DNA from: Trematomus loennbergii
Taxonomy: Eukaryota; Chordata; Actinopteri; Perciformes; Nototheniidae
NCBI GenBank assembly: GCA_012861695.1
Contig: JAAOOA010000027.1
Location: 2,608,724 to 2,672,723, forward strand
Direction: 5' to 3'
Length of the DNA stretch: 64,000 nt
The notes below the pieces were generated by a model. It did not search any database. It was not told the origin of the DNA and saw only the letters and a list, made by a program, of their open reading frames with translations. Position 1 is the first letter of the stretch, and each line of letters starts with the position of its first letter. Position numbers and translations under genes: made by a program. Below are positions 10,357 through 23,708 of the stretch, in pieces.

Positions 10357-12798
10357 CAGGGGTGCGCAATTATGGGCCACTTCAGAAACTCGAGCTGTGT
10401 TGGGGGCCGAATCAAAATAAGTTGAACTTAATTCTGCTCAATATACATTTTCTCCCATTATAGAATGCAGTATATTAAATATTTTATGAGCTGTTACTGG
10501 TAATCAAAAGAATAAGAATGTTCCCTTACAATAAATATATGAAATTGTGGAGTGGGCCAAATAGGAAAATACTCCTATAGAGGTAATAAACAGTAAAAAC
10601 AATTATTGAATCAGTATTTAATTACATTTGACACGTTAATCTTCACAAACCAATACTGAAAAGGTGTTTTACAGTATGTTAAAGATAAGAAATGAATCAG
10701 CTTTATACAAAAAGAAATGAGTGCTTTTGATTTTTGTTTTTCAGTTAATTTTACTTGTTCAGTGAGAAAAATCCAGTCTGTCTTGGGCTTGAACAAGTGC
10801 ACGGAAATCTGGTTCAATGTCTGAGGTGGATATGCGAAGGACAGCTGAGAGGTGATCATCAGTGATAGAGGATCTGTATCTGGATTTGTTGAACTTCATC
10901 ACTGAGAATGTCTGTTCACATATGTAGGTAGATCCAAAGAGGACCATCATCTTCTGAGCACGTCTCCTGATGTGTGGAAAGTTCTCCTCTTTCAGGGAAG
11001 AGTAAAACTCAGGCAGTGAGACTGACCTAAAGTGCTCTGACAGAAGTGTGTCAGACTGCAGGTCAATGAGTTCAAGCTGAACATCACTGGGTGCATCATC
11101 CACATGGCATGTAAATGGGGAAAAGATCATGTTCATTTCATTCTCAACTGTTTTGAAGTCTTTAAATCGCCTTGAAAACTCACCATGCAGTGCTTCTAAC
11201 ATGGATGAGTACCTCTGGAGGTGATCAGCTGATGGTGTGGCTTCCTTCAGTGTTGGCAAGTGCGTGAGAATGTTGTCCTCCATTTGGCTTGAGAGAAGCT
11301 GCAGCTTTCTCATGAAAGCCTTCACTGCACTGTACATGTCATGCACAAAAAGGCCCTTGCCTTGCAGTTTGACATTTAGTTCACTCATTAGTGCAGTCAC
11401 ATCTACAGCAAAACCAAGGTCTGCCATCCAGTCTGCATCTGAAAGCTGTGGGATGTCGTTTCCTTTCTTCACACAGAAGTCTTGAATCTCTTCTCTCAGG
11501 TCCCATACTCTTTTCAGCACTTTGCCCAGGCTGAGCCACCTGCTGCATGGTAGGGTATGTCACGATGTTCAGTCTCACTTTCCTCCAAAAGTGCAACAAA
11601 CTGTCTGTGATTCAATGCTCTTGCCCTGATGAAGTTAACTATTTTAGTTACAACATCAACAACATGGTTAATTTTTAACACTGACTTACACAACACTTCC
11701 TGATGTATAATACAATGCAAAAATACCAATTTCTGCTCAGGGTTAATTTCTGTCACTTTATCCTGCATTCTCTTCAATAGTCCAACATTTTTCCCTGTCA
11801 GATTTGGACAACCATCCGTTGTCACGCCTGCCAGCTTGTCCCATTTCAGTCCCAACTTTTCCACACATGCATTTACCTCCGTGAACAAATCACTCCCTGT
11901 TGTTGTCCCTTTCATTGACTGCATGGCTGCCAGCTCCTCCGTGATTTTGAAGTCTGTAGTTATCCCACGTAGGAAGATGAGTAGCTGGGCAGTGTCACGT
12001 ACATCGCAGCTCTCATCCAAAGCCAAGGAAAAAAAGTCAAAGTTGACCGCTCTGTTCTGCAGCTGAAGCTCCAGATTTCCCGCGATGTCCTCAATCTCCT
12101 CGTAACAGTGCGTCGGGAGAGCGGCACTTTCTCAAATGCCTCCTTTTTCTCCGGGCATATTAGTGGCAGAGTCCAACAAACACTCCTTAATGAACTCTCC
12201 GTCCGAAAACGGTTTACTTAATTTTAAGACATAACTCGTCTTGACAGCTGCATCTCTGGATGTGGAATGTTTTGTGAAAATGTTGTTGGCTTTGCAGCTT
12301 AGCTAGCAAAGCATCCGACCCCTTTGCCCGCTCTTCCTCAGACAGGTTCTTGTATTTATCTGCGTGTTTGGTAGCATAGTGGCGACTCAAATTGTACTCC
12401 TTGAACACAGCGACCTGCGCACCACAAACTAAACACACAGCTTTACCTTTCACTTCTGTAAATAAATACTTAGCGGTCCATGTCTTGTTGAAAACGCGGC
12501 ATTCAGTATCGATCTTTCTTTTTTTGCCCTTAGCGGACATTTCGAGGACTAGCCGGCCATCATCACTCTGTTCACGGCATGCGCGTTTACGTAAAAAAAA
12601 AAAACAGCAGCCCCTTTTCAAAATAAAAGCAACACAGTTAGAAAAGTATTTACGCCATGCAAGCAATACAGCTGTGTTGCTTTTATTTTGAAAAGGTTGC
12701 TGTTTTTTTTCATTATGTTATAATTTATGATCAACCTCACGGGCCGGCCAAGGCCGGCCAAAGGATGTGGCCTGCGGGCCGTAAAATGCCCAGTACTG
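10357..12798 (-). mobile_element. hAT DNA transposon with 8-bp target duplication
   Basis: The left terminus CAGGGGTGCGCAATTATGGG and the right terminus (reverse complement CAGTACTGGGCATTTTACGG) fit the hAT end consensus. Perfect 8-bp duplications GTCTGGTG flank them (10,349-10,356 and 12,799-12,806). The 2,442-bp body carries a nearly complete transposase on the minus strand (10,759-12,540). The intact target duplication and ends suggest a fairly recent insertion. Confidence 0.92.
10759..12540 (-). pseudogene. hAT transposase, GTF2IRD2/ZBED-like, frameshifted
   Basis: The protein would start at the ATG at 12,540-12,538 (MSAKGKKRKIDTE). A BED-like finger follows (CLVCG with HYATKH, about 12,440-12,350), then the catalytic core starting LALDESCDVRDTAQLLIF (about 12,030) and TTDGCPNLTG, then a long helical insertion, and the dimerisation block ICEQTFSVMKFNKSRYRS near 10,880. 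The reading frame is broken at about 12,285, 12,130 and 11,530, so no full-length product is made as shown. Indels in the assembly could explain some of these, since the rest is well preserved. The role would be cut-and-paste transposition of this element. Confidence 0.88.
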
Positions 12799-12806
12799 GT
12801 CTGGTG

Positions 12807-13972
12807 TGTAAAGGTATCCTGATACTGTAGATTAACACTGAGGTGCTGATTGGCTCAAACTCTTCTTCATCAGAGCGCCATATTTCAACCCCCCCCAATT
12901 GCTCTGCTTTTGTGTGGCTCATTCAGTGAGCACTGTAGCTGATCCTCCAGTGAAACGGAGGCTCATCTGCCTGTATTCCTTCTGTTATCTGCTTGAGAGC
13001 AGTGCAACTGCGTATTCCAAGTGGCGCATCCAGGTCCCCCCCCGTGATGGGAGAGGTCAGGAAGACATCCAACTCCTCCAAGAAACATGGAACCTTGTAT
13101 TATAGAGGCCTCTGAAGCCCTCGCTCGTCCTGCAGGGTTGTCTGCTAGAGCCCACGGAGCAGAAAGATGAATAGAAGAACCCCCTCTTATCAGAAAGGTG
13201 AAGAGAAATCCTCTCTCAGCAGAAAGGTGAAGAGAAGAGTCCCCTCTCATCTCGAACGACCTCGTGCTTCCTTGCACGTGGGGGGGTGCTCTCTGCAGCC
13301 GGAGAGTGTGACCCTTTCTCTCTAACCCTTGGCCTTGAGAGCTGTCCTAGTTATTGGGTTAACACCTGATAGGGATGTTTTCTGAGTGATGACAACTCAA
13401 AGTAATGGATTAGCACATTATCATTTATTTACAAAAATAGGATAGGCCCCTCAGAATTATTTGGGAGCCTTCCTGACACATGCACATTATCATTTTGAAG
13501 GTTTGTGTTTGTCATTGAACATGCAAGAGTCATATACTCATCAGTCCATAGCAGAGAAATGTTATTTAAAGGTGAGCTTGTCCCTGTGGATATAACCCCT
13601 TCTCAATGATTCTAAATGTATATTAATTCACCATTTACCTTTTGATAAAATATTAGTTTATCAGAAATACATTGTCTCTTCCATAAAACATAGGTTTGAG
13701 AAATAAATTACCCAATATAAAATAAATTACTCAATATAATTGACTCTTCCCTCCCTTTTCTTACAGTACATATGTTACATATGAAATAATAACTTAGGAG
13801 TCTATTTAAGCATGGTATAGTTTATAATTAATCGAGAAGACTCAGAATCACCTGTGTGCAGATTACAAAAAACAATTGTGAGAAGCATATATTATGCAGG
13901 AAATTGATACATTTGTTGAAAAACAAAGCGTACCTGATTTGGGAGGAAAAGCTTCATCCCCTTAACATCTGT
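12807..13972. other. No gene; short imperfect repeats at 13,160-13,250
   Basis: 13,160-13,250 contains two or three imperfect copies of a CAGAAAGGTGAAGAGAA unit. The remainder, to 13,972, is AT-rich without coding signal. Confidence 0.4.
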
Positions 13973-13980
13973 GTTATTAC

Positions 13981-14874
13981 CAGAGATGGGGTCGTTACTA
14001 AAAAAAAGTAATATATTACATATTACATATTACTTTAAAAAAAAGTAATATATTACACTACTTCGTTACTCTCTACATAAAGTAACTCGTTACTTTACTC
14101 GTTACTTTACTCGCAGGGCCGGCCAGCCCCTCCCTACAGGCAGATCACGCAGACTGCTAAAATTTCAAATGTTCTCTTTAGTTCAGTTTTCATTGTCGCA
14201 TAAGACTGATCCAGATAGCTCTGACCATGGCTGTCCTCTGTCTCCTGCTATCTGTATTTTGCGCAGTATATCTCTGAACGATGCGATGGTGATTCCACTG
14301 TGCAAATGGGCAACATTACCTCTACTATGAAGGATGCTACAAGCCTGTCCATCTCTGCTTTGGTTACCGGTCCTCCAAATTCTAATTTGTGCTGCTTCGG
14401 TCGGCGGCGGCGCACTCACAACATCCTCAGCTATTAGCTTCACCTTAGCATGTGTTCTTTGCAGGTGTTTGTTGAGGTTTGACGTGGTGTTTACAGCAGT
14501 GGATAACAGCTTCTGGCCTGGACACAGTTTGCACCTCACCGTCACATTCCTGTCTATTCTTCGGACGAACTCAAAATAATGGGCATACCTCCACCCCTCG
14601 AAAGTTATCGCTGATTCAGCCATGTTTATGCAGCACTGCACGTGGAGATGTGGACGCGCAAGTCGCGCAGATTACGTACATATAAACCTGCGGCGGAAAC
14701 CCCTCTTGTCTGTCAGTGTGATTATGACTGATTTTATAAAAGTAACGAAGTAACGCGTGTCGGGGCAATGTTAGTAACTGTAGTGTGATTACTGAATTAT
14801 AAAAGTAACGCGTTACACTACTCCGTTACCGACAAAAGTAATATTATTACACCCATTGGTTACACCCAACTCTG
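13981..14874 (-). mobile_element. hAT derivative, 894 bp, with 8-bp target duplication
   Basis: Termini CAGAGATGGGGTCGTTACT and (reverse complement of right) CAGAGTTGGGTGTAACCAAT are hAT-like. GTTATTAC is duplicated at 13,973-13,980 and 14,875-14,882. AGTAATATATTACA-rich subterminal repeats lie at both ends. The only coding content is an N-terminal BED-finger fragment, so this is an internally deleted, non-autonomous copy. Confidence 0.9.
14183..14623 (-). pseudogene. BED zinc-finger N-terminus of a hAT transposase
   Basis: The frame starts MAESAITFEGWRYAHYFEFV at 14,623. It contains CKLCPGQ, then HLQRTH, matching a BED-type C2H2 finger that binds transposon ends. After about 75 codons the sequence (EAAQIRIWRTG onward) no longer resembles a transposase. 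The catalytic core is missing, so only a DNA-binding remnant could be made. Confidence 0.75.
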
Positions 14875-14882
14875 GTTATTAC

Positions 14883-15767
14883 TGATGGCATAGCATGAAT
14901 GATATTGGATGTCTGAGGGTGTCATTACTGAGAAATGTCAAACAAAATCAAAACCCTAAATTTGAAAACAGGTTTGCATTCCTCCACTTAAGGTGACGTT
15001 ATCATTGGAAACAATAAAAGCTAATTGTTTTGATGTAGAATCTATCAATTGAATCGTTAGAGCAGAACAGAATGGTTGTATTGTAGCCTGAGTTTCGTGC
15101 AGCCTTTAGTTTTACCAGGTGGAAACATTGTCTATATAATGTGAATACATGTAGAATTAGACATTAAGAGGCACCTGACATTAGGCCTATTTAAAAAATA
15201 GTAGGGGCTTTTAACAGCTCGCCAACATACAGGCATCCTCTGCATAGCAGTATGAATAGCCTTAAAAAAACAACCCACTCTGCGGTAACGAGAGTCATGT
15301 ATCTGAACCAAATGCCCTAAGTGAAGCCGTTAGTCTCATCTGACTGACCCAAGGGTTGGTGCCGGTGTGACAGGGAGGCTTCCAAGTGTTTAAAGCAGAT
15401 GTCATGCTTTCAGTTCAAGGCTCAGTGGGGGGGAGCAGACCCATGTGAGACAGTATCAAGGCTTTAATGTTCAGTTTGAGGAGTGTCATTCTCTCTGGGA
15501 GCAGGAAATGGTGTCCATTCTAGGACCAGACCATTAATGTCATGTAGAGCAGCCATAGCATCTCTGTGACTGCACTCAGCCGGACTATAGCAGGGCAGAA
15601 CTGGGTGACTTTTAGTGAAGCCGTCCAAGGCCATAGACAAAATGGAACCACATACTAACAAAAGGGACACAAGGTCATCAATGTCTCTCTTTACCTTTGG
15701 CCTAATTGTAAAAAAAAATAGTGGAAAAAATGTGGAACACTAATCCATCATCATGTGAAATTTAGAG
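14883..15767. other. No gene seen
   Basis: Unremarkable AT-rich DNA with a few short ORFs of at most 68 codons. No repeat from elsewhere in the window was recognised here. Confidence 0.4.
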
Positions 15768-15771
15768 TTAA

Positions 15772-16927
15772 CCTGTTAAACCAGAGAGACCCCGGTACCG
15801 GGGCACTGCCGCAACATCTTGCAGGAAACAGTTTCTGAGGGCATGTTCATTTAATAAACTATGAATGTTTTATATCCATGTAACGGGAAGAAACTCATCT
15901 AACTGATCATTTTAATTTATTTTTCAAAAGAAAACCCACAATGCTAACACTGAGCCTCTGAATTAGCAACGAGCGAAAAATGCTAACAATTTACTGCACC
16001 AAAAATCACTCACAAAACCTTTTTATTTATCTCTTCTCCACATCCATGACATCGATTCACATCGTGAGGTGACACAGAATCGATGGGTACCCACATTACC
16101 ACTGAATTATACGAATTCGCGACGTTATAAACAAAAACAGACATCAAAACAGGTGACGCTAGGTAGCTAAAAAATGTTTACCTTGGCTCTGTAGTCTCTC
16201 CAAAGTGGTCTTCAATGGCATTAAAACGATAAAAACGCTGCTGAAGTTAATCCATAGGTTAATCCAATGTGTCTGTGTCCCTTTGAAATGATTTCTGATA
16301 ATCCATAAGCAATAAAACTGCTTTTCCGTTTCCAGATGTCAGAGCAAGAGATAGGTTCGCTCTGATGCAAAACTGCATGCGCGAAGCCCCACCTTTTCTT
16401 TTCACAATGAGTGTGTGTGGGGGACCCCCCCTTCAATTCTATTGGCTCTAACGGTCAGAAAGAGGTGTCAACCATCAAAATCGAGCAAGGGGGGCCAGAG
16501 ATATGGAAAATCCACCCAAATGACCCCAGAAGTGGTTTCTTTTTGCTAAATCTCTCTACAAAGGTCAAATGTCACTTGTTTTGCATCAATCTTGATACAG
16601 GGTACTTATTATATGTTGTACTTCGGATTCCTAAAGCTTTTAGTCTACCTTACCATCATCCAAGGGTAGTTTTCACTATAAGTAAAAAAGAATTTTTGGA
16701 CGGACAGTATAATTTACAGTTTTTTACTATGTAAAATCTGAATTTTCTTTAAAATAAAAAACATCAATATTGATTCTGACTTTTCTACATCCAACTCACA
16801 GGTTTATCATTACTTTGAGAAAAAAGATTATTAATTTAACCCTTTTAGAAGGGAAGATATGGTCATTTGTTCTGGGAATGTCATTTTCGAGCCTGAGACC
16901 TGAAAAACAGGCTCAGGGTTTAACAGG
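15772..16927. mobile_element. Non-autonomous TTAA-targeting element, copy 2
   Basis: Ends CCTGTTAAACC and GGTTTAACAGG are inverted and flanked by TTAA (15,768-15,771 and 16,928-16,931). The body (1,156 bp) is collinear with 1789-2961 and 56,593-57,750, including the block CATCAATCTTGATACAGGGT. Near the left end a GACCCCGGTACCGGGGCA segment is itself palindromic. No transposase is encoded. Confidence 0.88.
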
Positions 16928-16931
16928 TTAA

Positions 16932-17247
16932 TTTAAATAATTACTTATGGGTTGAAGTCAAATTAACATTAACATTAGAACTAAAGTCAGTCAAAATTGG
17001 ACTTGCACGGGTCAGAATCTAATCAATACACCATTTTCCCAGCTCTGTAATGAAAAGGATAACAAGATTAGGTACATTACAGGAGTGTTAAAACACCCAA
17101 ACATGCACACTTATCTTATTCTAGTAGAGATTAGAGGACAGGTCTAATATGAACAAAATTATCAAGTCAAAGTTATTTTATTTATTTTATCTTATGTACC
17201 CCATTTAATTTAATAATGAATCTTAAATTACTAAAAAAGAAGGCAAC
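16932..17247. other. No gene seen
   Basis: AT-rich spacer between two insertions, with no ORF or repeat recognised. Confidence 0.4.
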
Positions 17248-17253
17248 AATTTA

Positions 17254-18273
17254 TAGACCCTCCAGAAAAACGCGATTATGCGATCGCATAATTTCCCGCA
17301 TAATCAGCAAAATGGCGCATATTTTTAAAAGGCCGCATATTTATTAAAAGGTCGCATAATTCCCGCATTTTTCCACACAAAATTGAGGGGAAAAAAAGTT
17401 AACGTGAAGTAGTGATGTCATCAGCTCGCGCAGGTAAACAACACCGTAGAGTGAATGTGTGGAACTCACACGAGAGAGAAAAGCAACTAGATCAGCGCCA
17501 TATAGATTATTATAGCCTACTATTATACTATTATTATTATATACTATTATAATTATACTATTATACGGCTCTGACCAAGATGAACAAATCGAATCCATCC
17601 CATTTGCCAACGAACATTTCTGCGAAAGACCGGGCTAAGCAGTACGCAGATGTCTTGCACGAAAGTGGGGGGAAACTATTCTGCACCCCGTGCAACTGTG
17701 TGTTGGAACATAAAAGAAAATCGACGGTGACGACCCACTTCGGTTCATTAAAACATTCTAAAATGCTTTCTGCTGCTGCGGCCAAGAAAGTAAAACAACT
17801 CACGTTCACCGAGGCATCAACCTCCAAAACCGTTTCGAGGGCCACAAGATACGAGGTGAGTAGCCTACAAGATTGAAGCTGGTCAGATAACGAACGAGTA
17901 AATGAAAACAGAATGAGGCGGAGAAGAGTGTGTGTGTGTGTGTGTGAGAGAGAGTGATTAAAATAGCCCATATAAATACATAAATAACACTTTGTGATGT
18001 AGCTTGCTTCTAGTATGCTTGTTTATCATAGGAACTCTTTAAAAGGGCTTCCTTTCATTCAGTAGTAGCCTAGTAACAGGGTGTGGGAGAAGAATCACCT
18101 TTTTTCCGCCTCCCGCATATTTCGCAACTTTTCGCATATTTCGCAACTTCTCCGCATATTTCGCATAAAAACCCCGCATGTTTAATCGCATAATCAAGGA
18201 TTTTAGCCCGCATAATCAAGGATTTTAGCCCGCATAATCAAGGATTTTAGCCCGCGTTTTTCTGGAGGGTCTA
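17254..18273 (+). mobile_element. DNA element with 20-bp perfect inverted ends, carrying a CGGBP1-like exon
   Basis: The ends TAGACCCTCCAGAAAAACGC and GCGTTTTTCTGGAGGGTCTA are perfect inverted repeats flanked by AATTTA (17,248-17,253 and 18,274-18,279). Subterminal regions are full of CGCATAATT and CGCATATTT motifs, probably transposase binding sites. Near the right end a 23-bp unit (ATAATCAAGGATTTTAGCCCGC) is repeated three times. The element is 1,020 bp and probably a shortened hAT-like copy that kept its first exon. Confidence 0.8.
17580..17855 (+). CDS. CGGBP1-like BED/C2H2 finger exon of a transposon
   Basis: The exon starts MNKSNPSHLPTNISAKDRAK. The finger lies at about residues 28-62: GGKLFCTPCNCVLEHKRKS, then HFGSLKH. 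This pattern closely resembles human CGG-repeat binding protein 1, itself thought to derive from a hAT transposase. The sequence runs to ATACGAG followed by GTGAGT at 17,856, a good splice donor in phase 0 after 92 codons. The ORF stops soon after the donor, so this is probably the first exon. No downstream catalytic exon is present within the element, so the product would only bind DNA. Confidence 0.6.
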
Positions 18274-18307
18274 AATTTACAATGTGGATAAGGTGAATAC
18301 TTATCCA

Positions 18308-19795
<1,488 letters not shown>

Positions 19796-20640
19796 TTGGA
19801 AAATATTTTCCCAACAATCATCAACTGTGGCTCAGAATCCTACAATATAACAGAATACATAGATCATTTTATGAATCCCCTTTCTAAACTTCATCCCAGT
19901 TACCTTAGAGACACCTACGACTTTGTTAACAAAATAAAAAATCTCACAGTACTCAGCCATACTCTAATTTTTCCATAGACATAGACTCATTGTATACTAA
20001 TATTGAAACCCCACTTGGCCTCGCCGCCATCCAGCACTCCTTCAATAAAAACCCAGACCCATCCAGACCTGACAGTCAAATCATTTAGTTGCTCCACCTC
20101 ACCCTCACCCGTAATGACTTCATTTTTAACAATAACCATTACCTCCAGCTGTGTGGTTGCGCGATGGGCTGGAAATATACCCCAGCCTACGCGGACATTT
20201 ACCTGGACCATTGGGAGGAAACGGCCTTCACCAAACTCCCCCTCAAACCCCTCCTGTACTTCCGGTACCTGGATGACATCTTCGGCCTCTGGCACCACAC
20301 TGAACAGGACTTCCTCACATTCATAGATATCCTCAACACACATCACCCTAAAATAAAACTCAAACATCAGTTAAATACACTTACTGTAGAGTTCCTCGAC
20401 ACTGCGATCTTCTTCCGCAGCTCCAGAGACCTTAGCAAGACACTCACCACCAGGGTCTTCTTTAAGGACACAGATCGCCACGCACTCCTCCATAAAACCA
20501 GCTATCACCCTAGGCACACGTACAGAGATCTGATTAAATCCCAGCTGATCCGTTTCCACAGGATATGCACCCTCGCGGAGGATGTGGAGGGGGCTACCAG
20601 AATCCTTTTTTATACTATTTTACTAGCCCGGTGTGTCCCC
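19796..20640 (+). pseudogene. Penelope-like retroelement reverse transcriptase relic
   Basis: Two frames carry PLE-type RT motifs. DTYDFVNKIKNLTVLSHTL lies at 19,920-19,975, then after a frame break DSLYTNIETPLGLAAIQHSF. A stop (TAG at 20,086) precedes GCAMGWKYTPAYADIYL (about 20,155-20,205), the catalytic FRYLDDIF box (Y-L-D-D at 20,266-20,277), VEFLDTAIFF and FFKDTDRHALLHK. The GIY-YIG endonuclease expected at the C-terminus of Penelope elements was not found; the frame runs into hydrophobic non-homologous sequence after 20,640. The copy is dead and truncated. Confidence 0.75.
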
Positions 20641-21634
20641 CTTCCTTTCTATTATAATTTAATTATTGGGGAGATTGTTTTAATTGCACTTATTTTATTA
20701 TGGCACTTGTTTTTTAATACTTGTACTTTCACTTTTAATTGTATTTTATGCATGGTTTTAACTAACAGATTTAGAGTCACTTTTAATCAACCATTTTAGA
20801 TCCCCCCCTCATTTAAGGTATTTTTATTGATTCCATTGTGACGAGCTCCATACATGCACACATACACCTGCACACATCCACACACACCCACCCAAACATA
20901 CACACAAACACATACACGCCCCCTTCCAGAGACCCTGGGTTGGGGAGATCTGCTTTTAAACATACTCTGCCGCCGTTCCGTGGTCCCAGCCCCCTCCTAC
21001 ACTTTTTAACCGGTCTTTGAACACAGTCTTGTTTTAAGCCTTGTATGGTGTTCATATTTTTGTTACTCAGCCAGTGTTCGTGGGTCTGGTGGACCCACTG
21101 CCTTTTTGGGCTTCAATTCAACACAATCAAACTATTTTATGTTAAAATACTCAACAGATGTTTACTTCATCTCAATTACAAGCAATATAAACAGCATATA
21201 TGGTTAATATTTGGTTAATAAAAAAAAGACGAGCCACAGGATCAGCCGGTCAGCAGGCAAAAAAACAAGCAGCACTTTAATTCATTAATGTAATCTAACA
21301 AATGTAAAAGATGCCTGCAGGTTATGGAAAGGAGAGAGACATGGAAAATGAATGTTGACAATGTTGTGTGATCATTTTAGCCTCTTCTGCATGTCCAGAT
21401 CATTAATATGTAACAATTAACTGATTCTTATGCATTACACTTTCAAAAATAATTGATGCTGCAGCCCACTGACATGGTTTGAAATCAATATATTATCCAT
21501 TTGTGACCCCTCACAGGACTTAAAAAGCACCTAACTAGATTATGAAAATCCCAAAAATCACGGGAGAGTATACCCCCGAACCCCCCTAGCATGTTTGGAC
21601 CTCGGTATTTAGCAAATCCTGGATACGGCCCTGT
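20641..21634. other. No gene; CA-rich tract then AT-rich
   Basis: 20,850-20,925 is an imperfect ACACA-rich tract. The rest carries no supported feature. Confidence 0.4.
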
Positions 21635-21687
<53 letters not shown>

Positions 21688-21724
21688 ACACACACACACA
21701 AACACACCCACACTAACACACACA
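21635..21724 (+). repeat. (CA)n microsatellite
   Basis: The core at 21,640-21,686 is pure AC, followed by interrupted ACAC units. The Cys-Val repeats seen in minus-strand frames are artefacts of it. Confidence 0.97.
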
Positions 21725-21924
21725 CGGCTCCATAATATAACTGGCAAAATAGTAAGAAATTCATGCATCGGCCTACAGTGGGAAAATGGTTTAATGTGGT
21801 GGAATAGAGTAGAAATATCAAATATCACTAATTTTCTTCTAATTGAAATGCTGACATTACAAAATGCATGGTTTTATACTGCAATGGCAGTGAGATCAAC
21901 AAATGTGGTTTGAATGGAAGTCAA

Positions 21925-22465
21925 TGAGGCATTTTTGAGAGAAATTAAATAATTAAACAGGCATTGAATGGGTTAAAATCCTGCAAATTATTGAATGTTT
22001 GGTAGTTTTGAGTACGATAGAAGTTGTTTAAGTGATTCATGAAATATATTGATGTATGATGATTTAATAGCAGTTGTTTGGGGCGTGTACATTTTTGCCA
22101 CGAAGGTGTCCAGAGGTAGTATCTGATACTGCGTAAACAATAAAATGCAGTCAAATCAATTTTGTTGCTAATCTTTGACATATCCAAGACTCTAATAACC
22201 ACTAAAGTTCCATCCGCCTACTAATTATTATATTGAAAACAATACATTTTTTGTGTTCTTTTGTCATAAATAATGAGATAATTCAAATAATGAAACAAGC
22301 ATTTAAAGGGTTAAAATCCAGAACATTATGGAATTGTTGGTAGTTTTGAGTACGTCTGAAGTTGTTTAAGTGATTCATGAAAACAAATATTGATGAATGA
22401 TGATTTACAGTAATAGCAGTTTTTAGGGGCGTGTACATTTTTGCCACGAAGGTGTCGAATGGAGG
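21925..22465. repeat. Tandem duplication of a noncoding unit, period about 340 bp
   Basis: The units near 21,945-22,115 and 22,285-22,460 share GTTGTTTAAGTGATTCATGA and CGTGTACATTTTTGCCACGA followed by AGGTGTC. The second copy runs on into AAATTCGAGGAGGGCACAAG. The minus-strand ORFs of 66 and 85 codons that reflect this duplication show no domain. Confidence 0.75.
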
Positions 22466-22489
22466 AAAATTCGAGGAGGGCACAAGGGT

Positions 22490-22989
22490 TAATACGATTT
22501 GTTAAAACATTGTTGTTTCTTTTGATGTGAAATATTATGTATTTAATTTAAATAAAAAGCAATGTTAGTTTTGTTCACAATTTGTTTAGTTAGTTTACCT
22601 TCTTTTTTCTCCAAAAGAACGATAAAAGTACCGTTAAAAGACCGGATCGATAAGCGGTATCGATAAAAGTAGTTGTACCGTTAAAACCTTAACGATACCC
22701 ATCCCTACCCTCAGCTACTGAGAGGCTCCGGAGGAGCCCTACGCTCTTCCATAACCTAACCCTATTATCCATTTTTACCTAAACGGAACAGAAGTGTAAC
22801 ACGAAACGTCTGAATCGCTACTTAGTGAAACATGCTAACGCATAGTTAGCACATAACTCGCGACATAACTCGGGACAAATTCATGCTATCTGCACAAATC
22901 TGCACAAATCTACATATCATATACAAACTCACTGAGCTAGCAGCCAGCAAAGAGCAAGAAAGAAACCTCCGGATTCAAAACCATAACAA
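22490..22989. other. No gene; GATAAGCGGTATCGAT-type transposon end fragment
   Basis: 22,618-22,716 contains CGATAAAAGTACCGTTAAAA and a second, nearby copy with CCGTTAAAACCTTAACGAT, ending ACCCATCCCTA. It looks like one end of a small hAT-type element whose partner end is not visible. Confidence 0.3.
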
Positions 22990-23708
22990 TAATGACGTCT
23001 TACCTTTGCTGTTTTGTGATCAAAAGTTGTGTTCAAGGGCATATAAACGCTGCTGAAGGTTAATCCAATGTCTCTGTGTCACTTTGAAATTATTACTGAT
23101 AATCCATCATTACTTTTATCGGCAATAAACGGAGCGTAGTTGGTTTGTCAGCTTTAGGGCATGCTCAGTACGCGTCATTCTAACTGACCAATGGTAATGT
23201 TTACATGGATTTATGAACTGCCCCTCGATTCTATTGGCTCTAACGGTTCCAAACAGGTGTCCTTCCTGTGCCAAAATATTCTTTAAAAAATCAAGTTTAA
23301 ATTAGCATCAATCTTGACACAGGGTACTTATGATATATTGTGGTTTGGATCCCTTAAGGTTGTTGTGTACTATCCCATCATACAAGGGTGATTTTCACTA
23401 TAAGTAATGGGGTTTTTTTAGGCGGAGATTAGAATTTAATTTTTTTTACTGTTCCATCTGAATTTACTCTGACACAGCAACATCTTTATTGTATTCTGAC
23501 ACTTCTACAGCCAACTCACAAATGTATCCTTGCTTTGATAAAAACAATTATTCATATACCCCTTTTAGAAGTGAAGATATAGTCATCATTCTGGCCTGTC
23601 ATTTTGAGCCTGAGGCCTGAAAAATAGGCTTGGGGCTTAACAGGTTAACATTAAGAAGCCCTCAGACGCTGTTTCTTGCAGATGTTGCAATGGGGCTTGA
23701 CAGGTTAA
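22990..23708. mobile_element. Partial TTAA element (copy 3) with an inverted second terminus
   Basis: 22,990-23,644 aligns with the right two thirds of copies 1 and 2, with the right terminus GGGGCTTAACAGG and TTAA at 23,645-23,648. It is followed immediately by a 56-bp inverted fragment (23,649-23,704) whose reverse complement matches the left end of the family (CCTGTCAAGCCCC, then AACATCTGCAAGAAACA), closed by TTAA at 23,705-23,708. The true left end is not recognisable. Confidence 0.7.

Noticed and set aside
21485..21828. ORFs rich in Cys-Val
   Set aside because: Translation of the (CA)n microsatellite.
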